Assembly (NCBI GenBank): GCA_024741835.1
Contig: JAENRP010000356.1
Coordinates: 1-41,300, forward strand
DNA from: Diplocarpon mali
Taxonomy: Eukaryota; Ascomycota; Leotiomycetes; Helotiales; Drepanopezizaceae
Direction: 5' to 3'
Length of the DNA: 41,300 nucleotides
Shown: positions 1 to 11,700 of the stretch, piece by piece
How the letters are laid out: every line of letters begins with the position of its first letter
How positions within the stretch are numbered: the first letter of the stretch is position 1
Position numbers and translations under genes: made by a program
The notes under the pieces: generated by a model
Databases searched by the model: none
The model's input: only the letters and a program-made list of their open reading frames with translations
Told to the model about the DNA's origin: nothing

Positions 1-756
1 CTAAATATGGATGTCTCCACGTCTTTTATGCCTCAGGCCGCTACAACATCGTGGCTCTTACGCGCCGTGAATCTCCCGCAACAATCCTCAACCTCATCCT
101 GACCCCTGAGCCCCAACTATTCCCGACAGCGTAATCCTCTCCTCGAAGCCCGAGTTGCTCATGCGTTTCCACTGGTCCACTCTGTGCTGCGTTGCCTTAT
201 ACCCACATCGAGATAGTGCAGTAGTATTTACTCCCACGTGTACAGTACATGCTCAGAACTGCGCTACTGGCGAGCACGGGGCCCCGTACCAACCCCACGC
301 CTGAATTCAATTCCCCCCGTGTGGGGTAATCACGGCATGGCAGCGAGGATCTTTAACTCGAAAGGGGCAAAGCCTTAGATACAACTGGAAAATGGGTTGA
401 CTGCGGACCAAAATGGACTAGTGGATGCACGTGGTATCATATGAGTCGCATTATTGGGATATCGAGTCCGAGTACGTCTCGGATAGCAGCTTTCTTTTTC
501 TTTCTTTTTCTTTCGAATTCGAGATCCGCCAGGTGTGTGAGTGTCATCTATTTCCCGTGTCAGTGTCAGGTGATGCGGCAAGCGAGGGGACGACTTCTGC
601 TCCACGCACTGCGTAGAAGTTCTCGCTTCCAGGAACACTCCCCAGGTCGGTAAGTGTAGGAATGTAGTGATCGGGATCACGTGTGAGGCATGTGACGAGA
701 ATAAAGGAGGAGAGTGAATCTCGGGTGCACGGGCCAGCTTTGACACAGGCTTACTG

Positions 757-760
<4 letters not shown>

Positions 761-796
<36 letters not shown>
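761..796. repeat. (CT)18 microsatellite
   Basis: A perfect CT dinucleotide run of 36 nt. Read on the - strand it creates an artificial Arg-Glu stretch, which explains two long but meaningless open frames across it. Confidence 0.97.
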
Positions 797-799
<3 letters not shown>

Positions 800-1769
800 T
801 GCAATATAGAAAATAATCAACCACAACAACACGAACCTTGACATATCTCTTTCAACCAACAGTAAGCAACAGCTCGTCTCTGCCTCAAGCCCTCTCGTCT
901 CCAGTCGAAGCGTCCGTGATGTCGGTAACTCCAATGACTCGATACATCCCAACCGACACCCGCTCACCCGTCTCCGGCACTTTTCCAGCTCCTCAGGTCT
1001 CGAGTCACGGCTAGAGCCCCGTCCTGCGAAGGGACTTGCGGTCAGCACACAGTTGGCGTACGGACAACCAGGTTCATGCCTTCGGATCCAGGGAGCTATC
1101 TCTACTGCAAAGATCCGGGCTGATGGCAAGTGGCCGTGTTCGTCGTATATGCGAGTACGAAAGGTCGGAGAGGCATTTAATATCTTTGGCTTGTTCATCC
1201 CATGAGTAACTGGAACGGGTTTCATAAGGAGAGCTCCGCACACACACTCGCAAGGCGGGAATGGCCTGCCGGTCACATGGTCACGTGCTACGGCGAAACC
1301 TTCGGCAGGATCGTTCGTCCTGGTCCCCGGCGGATTGTATGGAGACAGTGGATCTAGAAACCGACTGTACAGCGATACCGACATACCGATATCGATATAT
1401 CAATGTACCGGTGAAACGATATCCCGACTCGCGAGTCATCAAGAGACTGTGCTGGCGCCTGCCGAGCGCGGTTGCGGGGCTACCGACGATGGAGAACGAA
1501 ATCGTCGCATGGTTGCATCCATGGCAACCCTCCTCTCGCACCTGCAAAGGATTTGGCAAAGGTATATTCCCCCCGACTCGCCTCGCCGCCGCCGGGATGC
1601 GAGATGTGGGAGGATGTTCGGACCCCGAGCATGAAATGTTCGAGACAAGCGATTTGTTCCGCCGACAACGAGGCGGAGATGATGTCAATAGCCATTCGTC
1701 GCAAAGGGAAATGCACCATCTCCTCGAGCGCAGGAAAACGCTTCAGAATGGATGAGATTCGCCACCTGT

Positions 1770-1851
1770 CTCGGTAAAGGCTTGGCAGGTAAACAATGGA
1801 AGGTAAAATCCAAGTTGCCACTGTGCTCGGTAAAGTCTTGGCAGGTCAACA
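1770..1851. repeat. pair of ~26-nt direct repeats
   Basis: CTCGGTAAAGGCTTGGCAGG at 1770 and CTCGGTAAAGTCTTGGCAGG at 1826 continue into near-identical sequence. They differ at about two positions and start 56 nt apart. A shorter shared segment, ATCCAAGTTGC, occurs at about 1808 and again at about 1923. Origin and role are unknown. Confidence 0.8.
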
Positions 1852-2307
1852 TGCATTATCATCGTTATCATCATCTTCCTTTAGACGGAGGCGTTAAAGG
1901 AAGGGGAGGTCAGCGAGTTGCCATCCAAGTTGCGGAAGGGAGCTTCGAGGCCTGGCCACCGGATGCCTGATCTCTTATCATTGAGGATATAACTTTTCGC
2001 ATGCTCAGCAAATACCACTTTCGCGTGGATATACGGGTTGAGGTCGGTGGGTTCGCAAGGGTTAGTAGAACCGTGGTGTTTGTCTGGCCTGCGACGAGCT
2101 ACCCTCGGTGTAGTCGCTGCGAATCTCGCCATGGTTGTGGTTGTGGGTACTGCGCTTGCTCTGTGAGAAATGAGTCGCACTTCGGTGTCTGTACTTTGTG
2201 TTTCCTGACAGACATATATTTCTTTGAGCCTGTGTCTCGAAGCTATATATCAATCACGCCAAAGCAAGTTGCTCTGCTTTGTACAAGTACATGATGGCTC
2301 TCTCCTC

Positions 2308-2349
2308 TCCTCTCTCCTCTCTCCTCTCTCCTCTCTCCTCTCTCCTCTT
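2308..2349. repeat. heptanucleotide tandem array TCCTCTC
   Basis: Six consecutive 7-nt units of TCCTCTC, the last ending in TT. They are preceded by a CT-rich stretch from about 2298 whose spacing is 5 rather than 7 nt. Confidence 0.95.
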
Positions 2350-3472
2350 TCGAGGCAACATATAAACTCCCGTGACCATTCCAGTATCGACATCCTTCAG
2401 GCATCACCATTTACATTTTGCCTTTCGCTCTCCCTCTCGACTGCCAACATCTATTCTCAACCTCAATCCCACCATCAAGCCCACCGTCCTTACTTCCGTA
2501 TTAACCTCCCAGTTTCATATATTCGACCTTCCGCTCCCAGTGCAGCATCATATCTGCCACCGGTGTCTCCTCTCACGAACATGACCCTGACCGCTCGTCA
2601 CGCTGCTATCACAGGAGTGACATTGACCTCCCCTTCCATGGTACTGCTATGAGTGCTTGAAGAACGCAACAATGCGTGAAAAGTCCCACGGCGGATTGCA
2701 TCCGACACGCACAACTGGCAAGACCCTGGGGAGCACTTTGCGATGATGTGATCTCGAGCGCCACGAGCCTAGATCCGGTGCCAGGAGTATTCGTTGTGCC
2801 CTAGAGCGAGAGTAACGAGATCTCGGGCAGCCCACCAGACAGAAAAATCCATCACCAGACGATTCCCAGTTCTCGCTCCAGGATAAAATTCCGAATTTCT
2901 GCAACCTAAATCTTAACGAGGGCGTTGACAGCCGCCAAGGAACTGACATCTTTGGACCAAAAAAGAAACGACAAGCACTAACCCCCCACTGCCCATCTTT
3001 TACATCATCAGCACGCCCAGGTGTTTAGAGCCTTCTCACCAGCTGCTGCTGCAAAAGAGAGAAATAAGATCGATAAGCCACGACACCAAAAGGCCGCATC
3101 TCCAGCCTTTTGGTAACCGTCACCGCACACAACCAACATGTGAAAATTTGCACTTCGCCCGATGGGTATAAAGTGAGGACAACATCATAGCCGTCCGGAT
3201 TTCGGACGCCGACATGCTGTGAGTGTGAGTCACTGGCTGTTTGCATGTCGAATACTGGATAAGCTAGGCAAAAGCCACTGTTCAGAGTTGGGAGCAGAAA
3301 ATATCGCGGCGTGACGCATTATTCACAATGACAAGTAGTAGGATAGACGAAATGTGAGAGAGGATGCATCTGGTAGTAGGATAGCTTGGTGAGATACGTA
3401 GTAACCGTCAGCCAGGTATCAAGTAGCTTGAATACCGCGTTTGTTATATTACTATGTATGCTTTAGTACACT

Positions 3473-3511
3473 TTATATATATATATGCAAATATATACAT
3501 GTGTGTGTGTG
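3473..3511. repeat. TA and TG dinucleotide runs
   Basis: A TA run at about 3473-3486 is followed, after a short AT-rich linker, by a TG run at about 3500-3511, in otherwise AT-rich non-coding sequence. Confidence 0.9.
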
Positions 3512-4379
3512 TATTATGATAATCGTGTATGAGAAACAACAAGCGTACTACTGTGTATAAATACCTATCTATGGGTCTTAACTCGATGCAGCTCGCGCTA
3601 TGATTACTAGTACACATATATATATCAGTTTCAGATTGACATTAGCTATACTCCTAGATCTATTTCAGTCCTACAACTGACCCAATGGCTCTCGCAGCAA
3701 GCCCTCGCTATTCTGTAGAGAATAGCATACATTCCTCACGGCTTTCAGTAGCGTTGATCTCCTCCAAGGATCAGCATACTTCCAGAAGTGGTGGAGGGCT
3801 GCAGTGAGCGACGGGTTTTGCTCGAGCCGAGAACCTTCGAGAGGAGAGCTTCTTATATGTTCATGTCATTGAGGTCAAGGTATTGCGAATTTGCCCGTCG
3901 CCGCGGCAGCCTGCAAAGCCAGAAACCTCCTGGTTTCGGTGGATCAGCGCGACAATCAAGTCAAGCCGCAGGAACGTGGCCATGATACGGCCACAGGCAG
4001 CTGATTACCAACTCATCTCTCCAGCATTCGAGCCGGTGTTCGATACTTATACTCCCAACTTTAAGCTAAAACATACTCTAATTAAAGGAAAGTGTAATAA
4101 GTTAAAGCCTACTAATAATAATAAATAAAAGGGCCGCATCCTCATCAATCGCCGTCTTGGACTTCGAAAGCCGGGGTGGGATCTGTCAAAGCCAAGATCA
4201 ATCACATGATTTACAAGTACGTCATCTCGCTCTCTTGCGACAAGGAGCCTGATTCATTGAGTTTGGTTTCTCCAGTTTCCTCCCACCTGTTCATGCCAAC
4301 CCTCTCCCGCAGAATACTATCCCCCTACACGCCTCGTTATTCTCAAATCAACTGATTCACCTCCAAAACAAACCTCAAC

Positions 4380-4765
4380 ATGCCTCTCGTCGTACCAGGA
4401 ATCACGTCCGGTGGCGAGCAGAACAAGACGGAGGAGTGGACCAACAAGTTGGTTGGAAAGAAACTTGGAGAGAGATCTGACGAGATTGTATGTTGTTTTC
4501 TATCGTCTCGAGGCTCCCGCGTCCTGCTTTCTCGTCTTGTTCTTGTACGGAGAGCGCGCTGACCTGATGTTGGATAGACCTTTGCGAGATCTGAGCTGCC
4601 CAAGGAGACGAGAATCATCGAACCAGGATCGTTGGTGACCAAAGACTTCAAGCCGGAGAGGTGAGCTATGGACAAGAGGGTTTGGTGGGACTGCGTGCTG
4701 ACAGGAGCAGACTGAATGTCCATCTCAATGATGATGGAACGGTTTCTCATGTCAATCACCAGTAG
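4380..4765 (+). CDS. I78-family peptidase inhibitor (small, cytosolic type)
   Basis: Three exons, 4380-4487, 4578-4660 and 4711-4765, join in frame to an 81-residue protein. Donors are GTATGT and GTGAGC; acceptors are GATAG and GCAG. The protein starts MPLVVPGITSGG and carries the conserved I78 blocks: LVGKKLGE near residue 24, a central RIIEPGSLVTKDFKPERLN segment, and a short C-terminal strand ending in VNHQ. Members of this family inhibit serine proteases through a small potato-inhibitor-I-like fold, and most fungal members are short single-domain proteins of this size. There is no signal peptide, so an intracellular role is likelier than a secreted one. TMA20 follows 303 nt downstream on the same strand. 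The target protease cannot be read from sequence. Confidence 0.85.
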
Positions 4766-5068
4766 AGGGCTGGAAGATGTCCCGAGGGGGGCGGGAGCAG
4801 CTGTACGATCACGATCTATAATCCAGACGATGAACTCTTCAATCTCGATAGATGAATGGAAACTGCTTCATAGTTAATTGAGGGATCCAAAATATCTCCT
4901 CAACATCTGAACTCGCTGCAAACGTGTTGCCCCACAGTCACATGATATCTACCTACCCCTCTTAAGAAAACTCGCGCTAATGGCGGGGCACTCACTCTAC
5001 GTCTTGCATCGCATCGCAATCCCACTTCTCTGTCGCCCATACAACCACCCCGCGAACCGATCCTCAAA

Positions 5069-5849
5069 ATGTTCAAGAAAGAGTTCGAGCTACCCTGCCC
5101 TCTTCAGACTCGCCATATGCTCGGGGGAGCGCGAATTGAGACATCCGCTAATACGCAGCAGTCTTACCCCAGGATCGAAATCCAAAGTCAAATCCTCCAT
5201 CCAGCGCTCGCTCCGTACACAATTCGTCCAGACCTACCCCTTATTGGCGCCGCACATTGATGAGATAATACCAAAGAAGGAGCAGCTAGATGCCATGAAA
5301 ATGTACGTCTGCCTCCCTAGCCACACCCTCGATTGCAGACTCCCAACCCCGTCAGTTGGACGACATGGAGGATGATCGCTGATGGATATGACCTACAGTC
5401 CAGACAGAGTGACCCTCTACCTCATCGGCAGCACGCCCCTCTTCTTCCAACACATGACCGACGCGCTCCTCCCCCACCTGAGGCTCGTGCACCGCTTCCC
5501 CACCTGCTTTCCCTCCATCCGCATCGACCGCGGCGCCATCCGCTTCGTGCTATCCGGCGCTACGCTCATGGCCCCTGGCCTGACATCCACCGGCGGGAGG
5601 TTGCCAGATGGGGACGACGGGGAGGTGGGCGCGTACGGGGAGACGAAGGGCCCGAATATGGGCTGGTATGGGGGACGCGAGTTGGAGAAGGGGGAGCCTG
5701 TCGTGATTTGTGCGGAGGGTAAGCAGGAGGCGTGTGCCGTTGGACGTTTGAGCATGGGGACGAAGGAAGTCAAGGAGAAGGGGAAAGGGCCGGTGGTGGA
5801 AGAGGGACATTATCTTGGGGATGGGCTGTGGAGACTAGGGACTGAGTGA
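5069..5849 (+). CDS. TMA20: TMA20 / MCT-1 type translation machinery-associated protein (PUA domain)
   Basis: Three exons are inferred: 5069-5082, 5159-5302 and 5399-5849, giving 202 residues. The first exon is only 14 nt (MFKK plus two bases); its donor GTTCGA is weak, but the join to CAGTCTTACC restores the family start MFKKDSLTPGSKSKVKSS. The second donor is GTACGT. The N-terminal pre-PUA region contains PLLAPHIDEIIPKKEQLD. The PUA domain contains IDRGAIRFVLSGATLMAPGL, then CAEGKQEACAVG and the C-terminal HYLGDGLW. TMA20 pairs with TMA22 (MCT-1/DENR) and removes deacylated tRNA and mRNA from post-termination 40S subunits. Compared with yeast, a Gly- and acid-rich insertion of roughly 25 residues follows GGRLPD. 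Identity is clear; the 14-nt exon is the least certain part. Confidence 0.92.
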
Positions 5850-6938
5850 GTGAGTGATGGGCTTGGGGTTTAGACTGAATATCGAAGGCCTTGGGCGAAA
5901 TCTTTGTGATGTGCACACTGCAAACTTGAGCGGGAGTCTAGCGGCGGTTGGAGTCTGGGCAACGGGGAGTCTTACTGCCACGCCTGGCAGTGGAACATGG
6001 CGAGGTTTTCATTGTCAAAGTTACCTGCTTGGCCAGTCATCGCCAGAGACCATACCGCCTGCCTGGGCTTCGGTAGCTGGAAACGACCTACGAACTCTCA
6101 ATCTTTACCTCTACTACCTTGATTCTGATCTCTGCCTCCCCCCTTTGTTTTTGGCTCCACGAAAGCCGGCTCACATCTAGGCACGCACGTTGTCCGCGCT
6201 GTATTGGCGTTGGCGTCGAGGAGAGCGTTTGCTCTGAATCGCGTCTCAGCCGAAAGCTCACCCGTCAAGCCTTCCCGGCTACCCTCACATTCCCCAGAAT
6301 ATCAGATTCGAAATCCACGGAGATCCCCACCTAAGGTTTCCGCTTCTACCACGTTACAGCACACGACGCGACGCCACACGACCCCCAAGGCCAGACCAGA
6401 CCAGACCAGACCAGAGCCCCGACACCTTCCCAAGAGCATGTGTACTGCGCTCAGTCATCGATATGGCCCGGAACCACTACCCATTAACCCCCCCTCTCTC
6501 TCTTCCACTACTTATCCCCAGAAATGCCTCAAGCAACAGCTCACTCAATCATGTAAATTGAGTTCCATGATCTTGTTAGCGCTCACATGTTACCTTCCTC
6601 CAAGAGAAACTTGAAAAGAGAGGACAGAGAAAGAGGCAGAGCAAGGAGAGAGGAGGAAGGAAAGGAAGGGGGGGGGCAGCGTAATGAACCTCTTTTGCTC
6701 GATCCTAGAATCCATCCCGAATGCAGCCAGACTCCTCACCTACCTACGAGGCAGCTATCAGTTGGTGAAGGAAGCAATTGCAGAGAACTGGTGCAACGCA
6801 TCGCCGTGTATGGTATCCTTATTCTATCATATCCAGTCCTGTCTACTCCATGCCAGCCCCAAACCTACAGGACAGGAGCCAGGAGCCAGGACCAGAAATG
6901 GGCAATGCTGGGTGTCTGTGATAATGTCACGTAGAGAA
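5850..6938. other. spacer between convergent TMA20 and SGT2
   Basis: No supportable gene. It holds a CCAGA pentamer array (6391-6415), a purine-rich stretch around 6600-6670 ending in a G-run, and presumably both 3' untranslated regions. An open frame from 6684 overlaps the SGT2 3' end and shows no domain. Confidence 0.6.
6391..6415. repeat. (CCAGA)5 pentanucleotide array
   Basis: Five perfect CCAGA units. A shorter run of the same unit recurs near 15165-15185. Confidence 0.93.
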
Positions 6939-8182
6939 TTACTGTCCAGTACCTCGACCCGCACCTCGACCCGCACCACCGGCTCCGCCCATCATGTTGC
7001 GCGCCCTGTCCATGGTGTCAGTTCCCCAAGCCAGTTTGAGATATTGAAAAACGAACGGGGGAGAAAGAAGGGAGAAGAGAGAGAGAAAGAGGGGAAGAGG
7101 GCGAGAGGGAGGATGTGATGAGGACTGCCAAGCAATGCAAAGCAAAGCAAAACTCACATCTCAGCGATACTAGGATCCTGCATCAAACTCGCCAAATCTG
7201 GCATCCCCCCGGCGCCGCGTCCACCAGCTCCCGCACCCGCACCATCAGCCGGCGCAGCCCCCGCGCCACCGCCAAACTGACTCGCCATATCCCTGATTCT
7301 CGGGTTGCTCATTAGATTCTCCATCATGCCCGGGTTGCTCATCAGGTTCTGCGCCATGCTCGCAAACATCGGGTTGCTCATGATGGAGCTGAGATCCGGC
7401 ATGCCGCCAGACCCGCCTGCACCACCCCCGCCAAACATTCCCGCGAGGGCGCTCAGGTCCGGCATACCCCCCGCCCCCCCAGCAGGAGCTCCACGCTCGG
7501 CGATCTCGTCCTCGGAGTCGTCACCGGCCTCAAGCTCCGCGACGCGTTTCTTCGCCGTCTCGAAGCCCTTCTTCATGGCATCGCTGCCGCCGTTGCCCTC
7601 CTCTTCGATCCCACGACTGTAGGCCTCCATACTCCCCCTCGCATCGCCGAGCGCAAAGCGGGCCAAGCCCAGACGGCTCCAGGCTTTGGTATACTGCGGG
7701 TCGGCCTTGACAGCCGCCTCTGCGTCTGCGCGCGCCGACTCATGGTCTTTCTTCGCCGAGTACGCAGCCGCACGGTTGGAGAGGAAGATCGGGTTGCCTG
7801 GGATCAGGGCCAAGGCCTGGCCGTAGAGGTCGATGGCCTTGACGTAGTCTTTGTTTGCCATGGCCGTATTGCCCTGACTCTTCAAGCTCTCGGCCTCCTT
7901 CTTTTGTGCGTCCGTTGGTTGCTTGGAGCTCGGGGCTGGGGAGGTGGTAGAGGCTGCGGCCGGGACCTTGGACTTCAGTTTCTCGTAGACAGAGTATATT
8001 TGCAGAAGAGTTTGGGAGTCCTTGGGCGTAGCATCTGTGGGGTCGACCTTGAACGATTCGGCAATACAGGATTGTGCTACCTCGACTGATTCGCGGTCTT
8101 CATCTGTGAGGGTGCCGTCAGTGAGGGAGGTATTGAGGAAATCGATTATTGAAAGTGCAAGACGCTGTTTGGTGGTCGCCAT
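6939..8182 (-). CDS. SGT2: SGT2 / SGTA-type TPR co-chaperone
   Basis: Two exons on the - strand, 8182-7158 and 7005-6939, encode 363 residues. The donor is GTGAGT; the acceptor follows CTGACACCATGGACAG. The splice yields SIAEM-ARNMMGGAG and a Gly/Arg-rich tail ending GTGQ; without it the frame stops immediately after the donor. Domain order: N-terminal dimerisation region (about 1-70), three TPR motifs (about 94-200, beginning AESLKSQGNTAMANKDY), an acidic Glu-rich linker near 210-230, then a Gly-rich C-terminal region with repeated SNP motifs (MSNPMFASMAQNLMSNPGMM). SGT2 hands tail-anchored proteins from ribosome-linked chaperones to the GET pathway and binds Hsp70 and Hsp90 through the TPRs; the SNP/Met-rich end binds transmembrane segments. 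Length and order match the family. Confidence 0.96.
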
Positions 8183-8790
8183 CTTCTTCGTGCGTGCGAA
8201 GTAGAGAGAGGAAGAGGTGAGGTTGAGTTAATAGCAGTAGCGACGGGGTGGCGAACTGGCGGGATATTCAAAAGATGGAATGTGCTCGCAACAAACCTGA
8301 CATGGTTGGGGTCCACACTAGCGCCGGCTCACCTGATGGGTCACCAGGTGACTGGGGTCTCAGGCTGGTCTCAAATATCGTATAGATGATTAAATAAACA
8401 TTACCTATGGTGAGAGCAAAAATCTTTATCGTTGCTGATTACATAGGTCCTCGGCAGAGAGTACCTGGCAATATAAGATACCAATTTTCCTACCCATAAA
8501 CACGTCTAACAATGCCTATCAATTTTTCCCACCTGGCTCCGCATCAACAGATATTTTATAGACAACCCGAAGCTCATATATCTGCGCAGTTTTGGAACTA
8601 ATTGAAAGCATTCAGATGTATCGTGCCGCATGTATGAATGAAAGTAGAACTTGTTGTGAAACGTCGTCATGCCACAGGAGTGCGTATCAATTGCAGGACG
8701 AGAGTTGTAAAGCCAAAAGTCAGGTTTGCAAATGACCAGGGAGGTGATACAGGAACAGAACGAGCCCAAGGCGAGGGCTCATATGATCAA
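8183..8790. promoter_or_regulatory. SGT2 upstream region / HMT1 3' flank
   Basis: A 608-nt spacer with both neighbours on the - strand. It must contain the SGT2 promoter and the HMT1 3' untranslated region. I see no gene in it and no clear heat-shock-element array, although SGT2 is a chaperone gene. Confidence 0.5.
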
Positions 8791-11700
8791 TTAGACCCCA
8801 TCCGACAGAGGCATAGCAAAGGTGACCTGTGGAATTTTGGAGCAAGTGATGACTCCAGCAGCTGGAGACGGAAGGGGAGGGGCAGGGTGCGAGTGCCCAG
8901 TATCATCATTTGAGGTTCCAGAGGAAGCAACCATGGAACTGCTGCCAGAGACATCGTCTCTGGTTCGATTCTTCAGTCTCCAATGGCGGTTCCGACGACT
9001 GCGGGTGTTTCGGGTGGTTTGCTGAGCAGGTGGATCACTTGGTGCAGATACCCGGCGGCGTTGCTACTCATGTCAGATCAAACAGGATTCGTCCCGAAGT
9101 GACATACCGCTGATGCAGGTTGCAACAAGGGTTGTCCTTCACCTGAACTGATATTCTCCGAATCCTGTTGACCATCCAGGGAATCACTCAACCGAGTCGC
9201 TTCGGCTGGTTCGCTCTTGGTCTGGAGTCTTCGATCCGCATAGCGGGGACGCTTTGGTATTGGCTTTTCAGCCGCTGACATTTCACCCTCATCAATAACA
9301 TCATCTGACGCTCTAACAGGCTGAGATTCATCTGCAGTTGATACATTGCCATCTAGACTTGTCAGTGCAGTGTGACAGAGGAGTTTTTGGGAACCCTACC
9401 CATCCCGCGATACTTTGCTGCTCGCTTTCCAGCCTTCTTTGTTAAGCTGGCTACCTTTTTCTCGACTTTCGACATCTTCTTCTGTGCTTTGGCAGCCTCT
9501 CTGGCAGCTAGTAGCGAAGGCTTGAAGCGGACAGGAACGAACTCGGGGGCGTCGGGCTTCAAGGTAGAACCCTTCGGACTGTTAGATGAGGCTGGTAGAT
9601 AAATTGAGAAGAAAAACGATGGACAAGCAGTCACACAATAGCCAAACCAGAGATTTGAATTCCGCGACATGGAGTTCACGCAGCGGGAGGCGTACGGTCA
9701 AAGGAAGTAATGCAAATCGAGAACGCAACCTGGTGCCTGTAGCAGACTTGCTATTCAGACCCAGCAAAGTTGAGAGAGCTGATGGCTTAGATCAAGCACT
9801 TACCTCACGCTTGTGGCTGTCGTCGGCTGTCTTTTCGATATCAGACTTTCCTCCATCACCCGAGTGCTTCGACTCGTCCGCTGCAGGAGCCTCGCGCGGA
9901 TGCGCGGTCTTCTTCAAAGCCTTAGCCAGCTCGATCTTGTGCCGGGTCGGAGTGAGATCATTGATGATACCAAGATTTGTTTTTAGTGGGCTTCGAGATC
10001 TTGAGCGACTATCGACAGGCTTGACGAAGATCTGCTTTGACCACAGATCATGGTATTTTCCTTTGGTATGGACAAGGTCGTCATGGGAGCCGTGTTCAAC
10101 AATCTTTCCGTTCATAAGGACCAAGATTTGGTCGGCTTTCATGATTGTCGACAGGCGATGACTACCAAAAGTCAGTTTCTAGGAGATCTATGGCAATTGC
10201 GGCCGCCTACGCGACGATAAATGTGGTTCGACCATGGCAAAGAGTCTTGAAGCCGGCTTGGATCAGTTGTTCGGTCTCAGTATCAACGGCGCTGGTGGCT
10301 TCGTCGAGCAAAATGATATTAGGACGTTTCAGGATAGCGCGAGCGATAGCCACACGCTGCTTCTCGCCTCCGGACAGTTTTCTAGGTGGGATTAGCTGTG
10401 CATCTCGGGTGTAGAAGACGGGGGAGAATCACACGCCACGATCGCCAACCTTGGAGTTGTAGCCTGTGCACGCCAGTTAGCAGGCTCCAGGAAAGAGCAG
10501 GTAAGACCACCATCAGGGAAAGACAAAATCTTCTCATGGACAGCAGCTGCTTTGCAAGCTTCGTGGACTTCTTCGTCGGAAGCGGAAAGTCTTGCGTAAC
10601 GGATATTGTTCATGATCGAGTCATTGAACAGCATGGGATCTTGTGGCACGACACCAATATTCTCTCGCAGACTGAAGTTTATTAGCCGGGCACCAAATCC
10701 AGAACCAAGTATGCATGCCTGTTCAATGTGACATGCCGGATATCTTGATCGTCAATCGAGATAGACCCAGACTTGACTTCGTAGAATCGATCAATGAGCT
10801 TGAGAATGGTTGATTTCCCTCCGCCAGTCTCCCCAACCAGAGCCATAGTCTTTCCAGAGGAGACCTCGAAGGTGACATCCGTCAGTGTCGGCTTCCGTTC
10901 GTCGTAGGCGAATGAAACGTTATCGAACCGGACAACACCCTTCCCAAGCTGCAATGGCTTCGCATCGGGCCTGTCGATGATTGTTGGCTTAGTTTGGAAC
11001 AACTCCAGCAGACGCTCGGCGTCCATCAGACTGTACGAGATTTGTCTGTACATGGAGCTGAAAAAAGACAATGGGCCTGAGAAGAGTTAGAGTAGAGCAA
11101 GGGTGTGATGCTGTACGACTCACTTTCCAGCTGGCCCCAGTAGACCAGCAGAGTTGCAAACCTGCCAACTGATTGATCCTGGTAGGCTACCTGATAAACC
11201 CCAAGCCAAAGCGCTCCAAGTAGACCAAAGGTCAGAATTAGTGCTTGGCATGCACTAATAAAGTGGTAAGAAGTCTCGTAGTCCCCTTTGGATTTCATGT
11301 GCTCTTTGACAGCTACAGGTGTCAGGACAGCACACGCTCGGAGAGCGAGTGGACTTACCGCCAGAATAGCGACTTCGCTCGTACGGAATCATGTTGAAGA
11401 GCTACATCCACGTCAGCTGTATTCGTTCGAGGTCCAAGGCTACACGTACACTCGCGGTACTCCATCCGTCCAAGGACTGCTGTCCGATTGTATACTCCTT
11501 TCGGTAAACCGTTATGTAGTCTCGGCGAATTTGTGCTCTCCGCGAATACAGCTTGGTGGTGATGTACAGGTATGTTGCGGCGGTCGAGACCATCATAAGA
11601 CCCACGTATGCCCCGAACAAAATCCAGAGGTAGGCAAAGGCGACCGTAAGATCGATGAACATCGGAACAACTTGGAAGCAGACGAGATCTAGCAGATCCG

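Larger units (their letters stand above)
1..4379. other. gene-poor, repeat-rich left flank
   Basis: I see no supportable gene here. The longest open frames either run through simple repeats or lack any recognisable domain. Visible content is a perfect CT run at 761-796, a 7-nt-period array at 2308-2349, a TA run followed by a TG run at 3473-3511, a duplicated ~26-nt motif at 1770-1795 and 1826-1851, and AT-rich sequence at 4070-4130. A CACGTG palindrome lies at 678-683 but no gene is near it. A gene made of many very short exons cannot be excluded without expression data. Confidence 0.6.

Noticed and set aside
677..1384. 235-residue open frame on the - strand, and a 149-residue one overlapping it
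   Set aside because: Both pass through the CT microsatellite, which supplies an artificial Arg-Glu stretch. The rest shows no domain, splice logic or codon bias.
6684..7118. 144-residue + strand frame between TMA20 and SGT2
   Set aside because: It overlaps the last exon and intron of SGT2, and its second half is a purine-rich low-complexity stretch.
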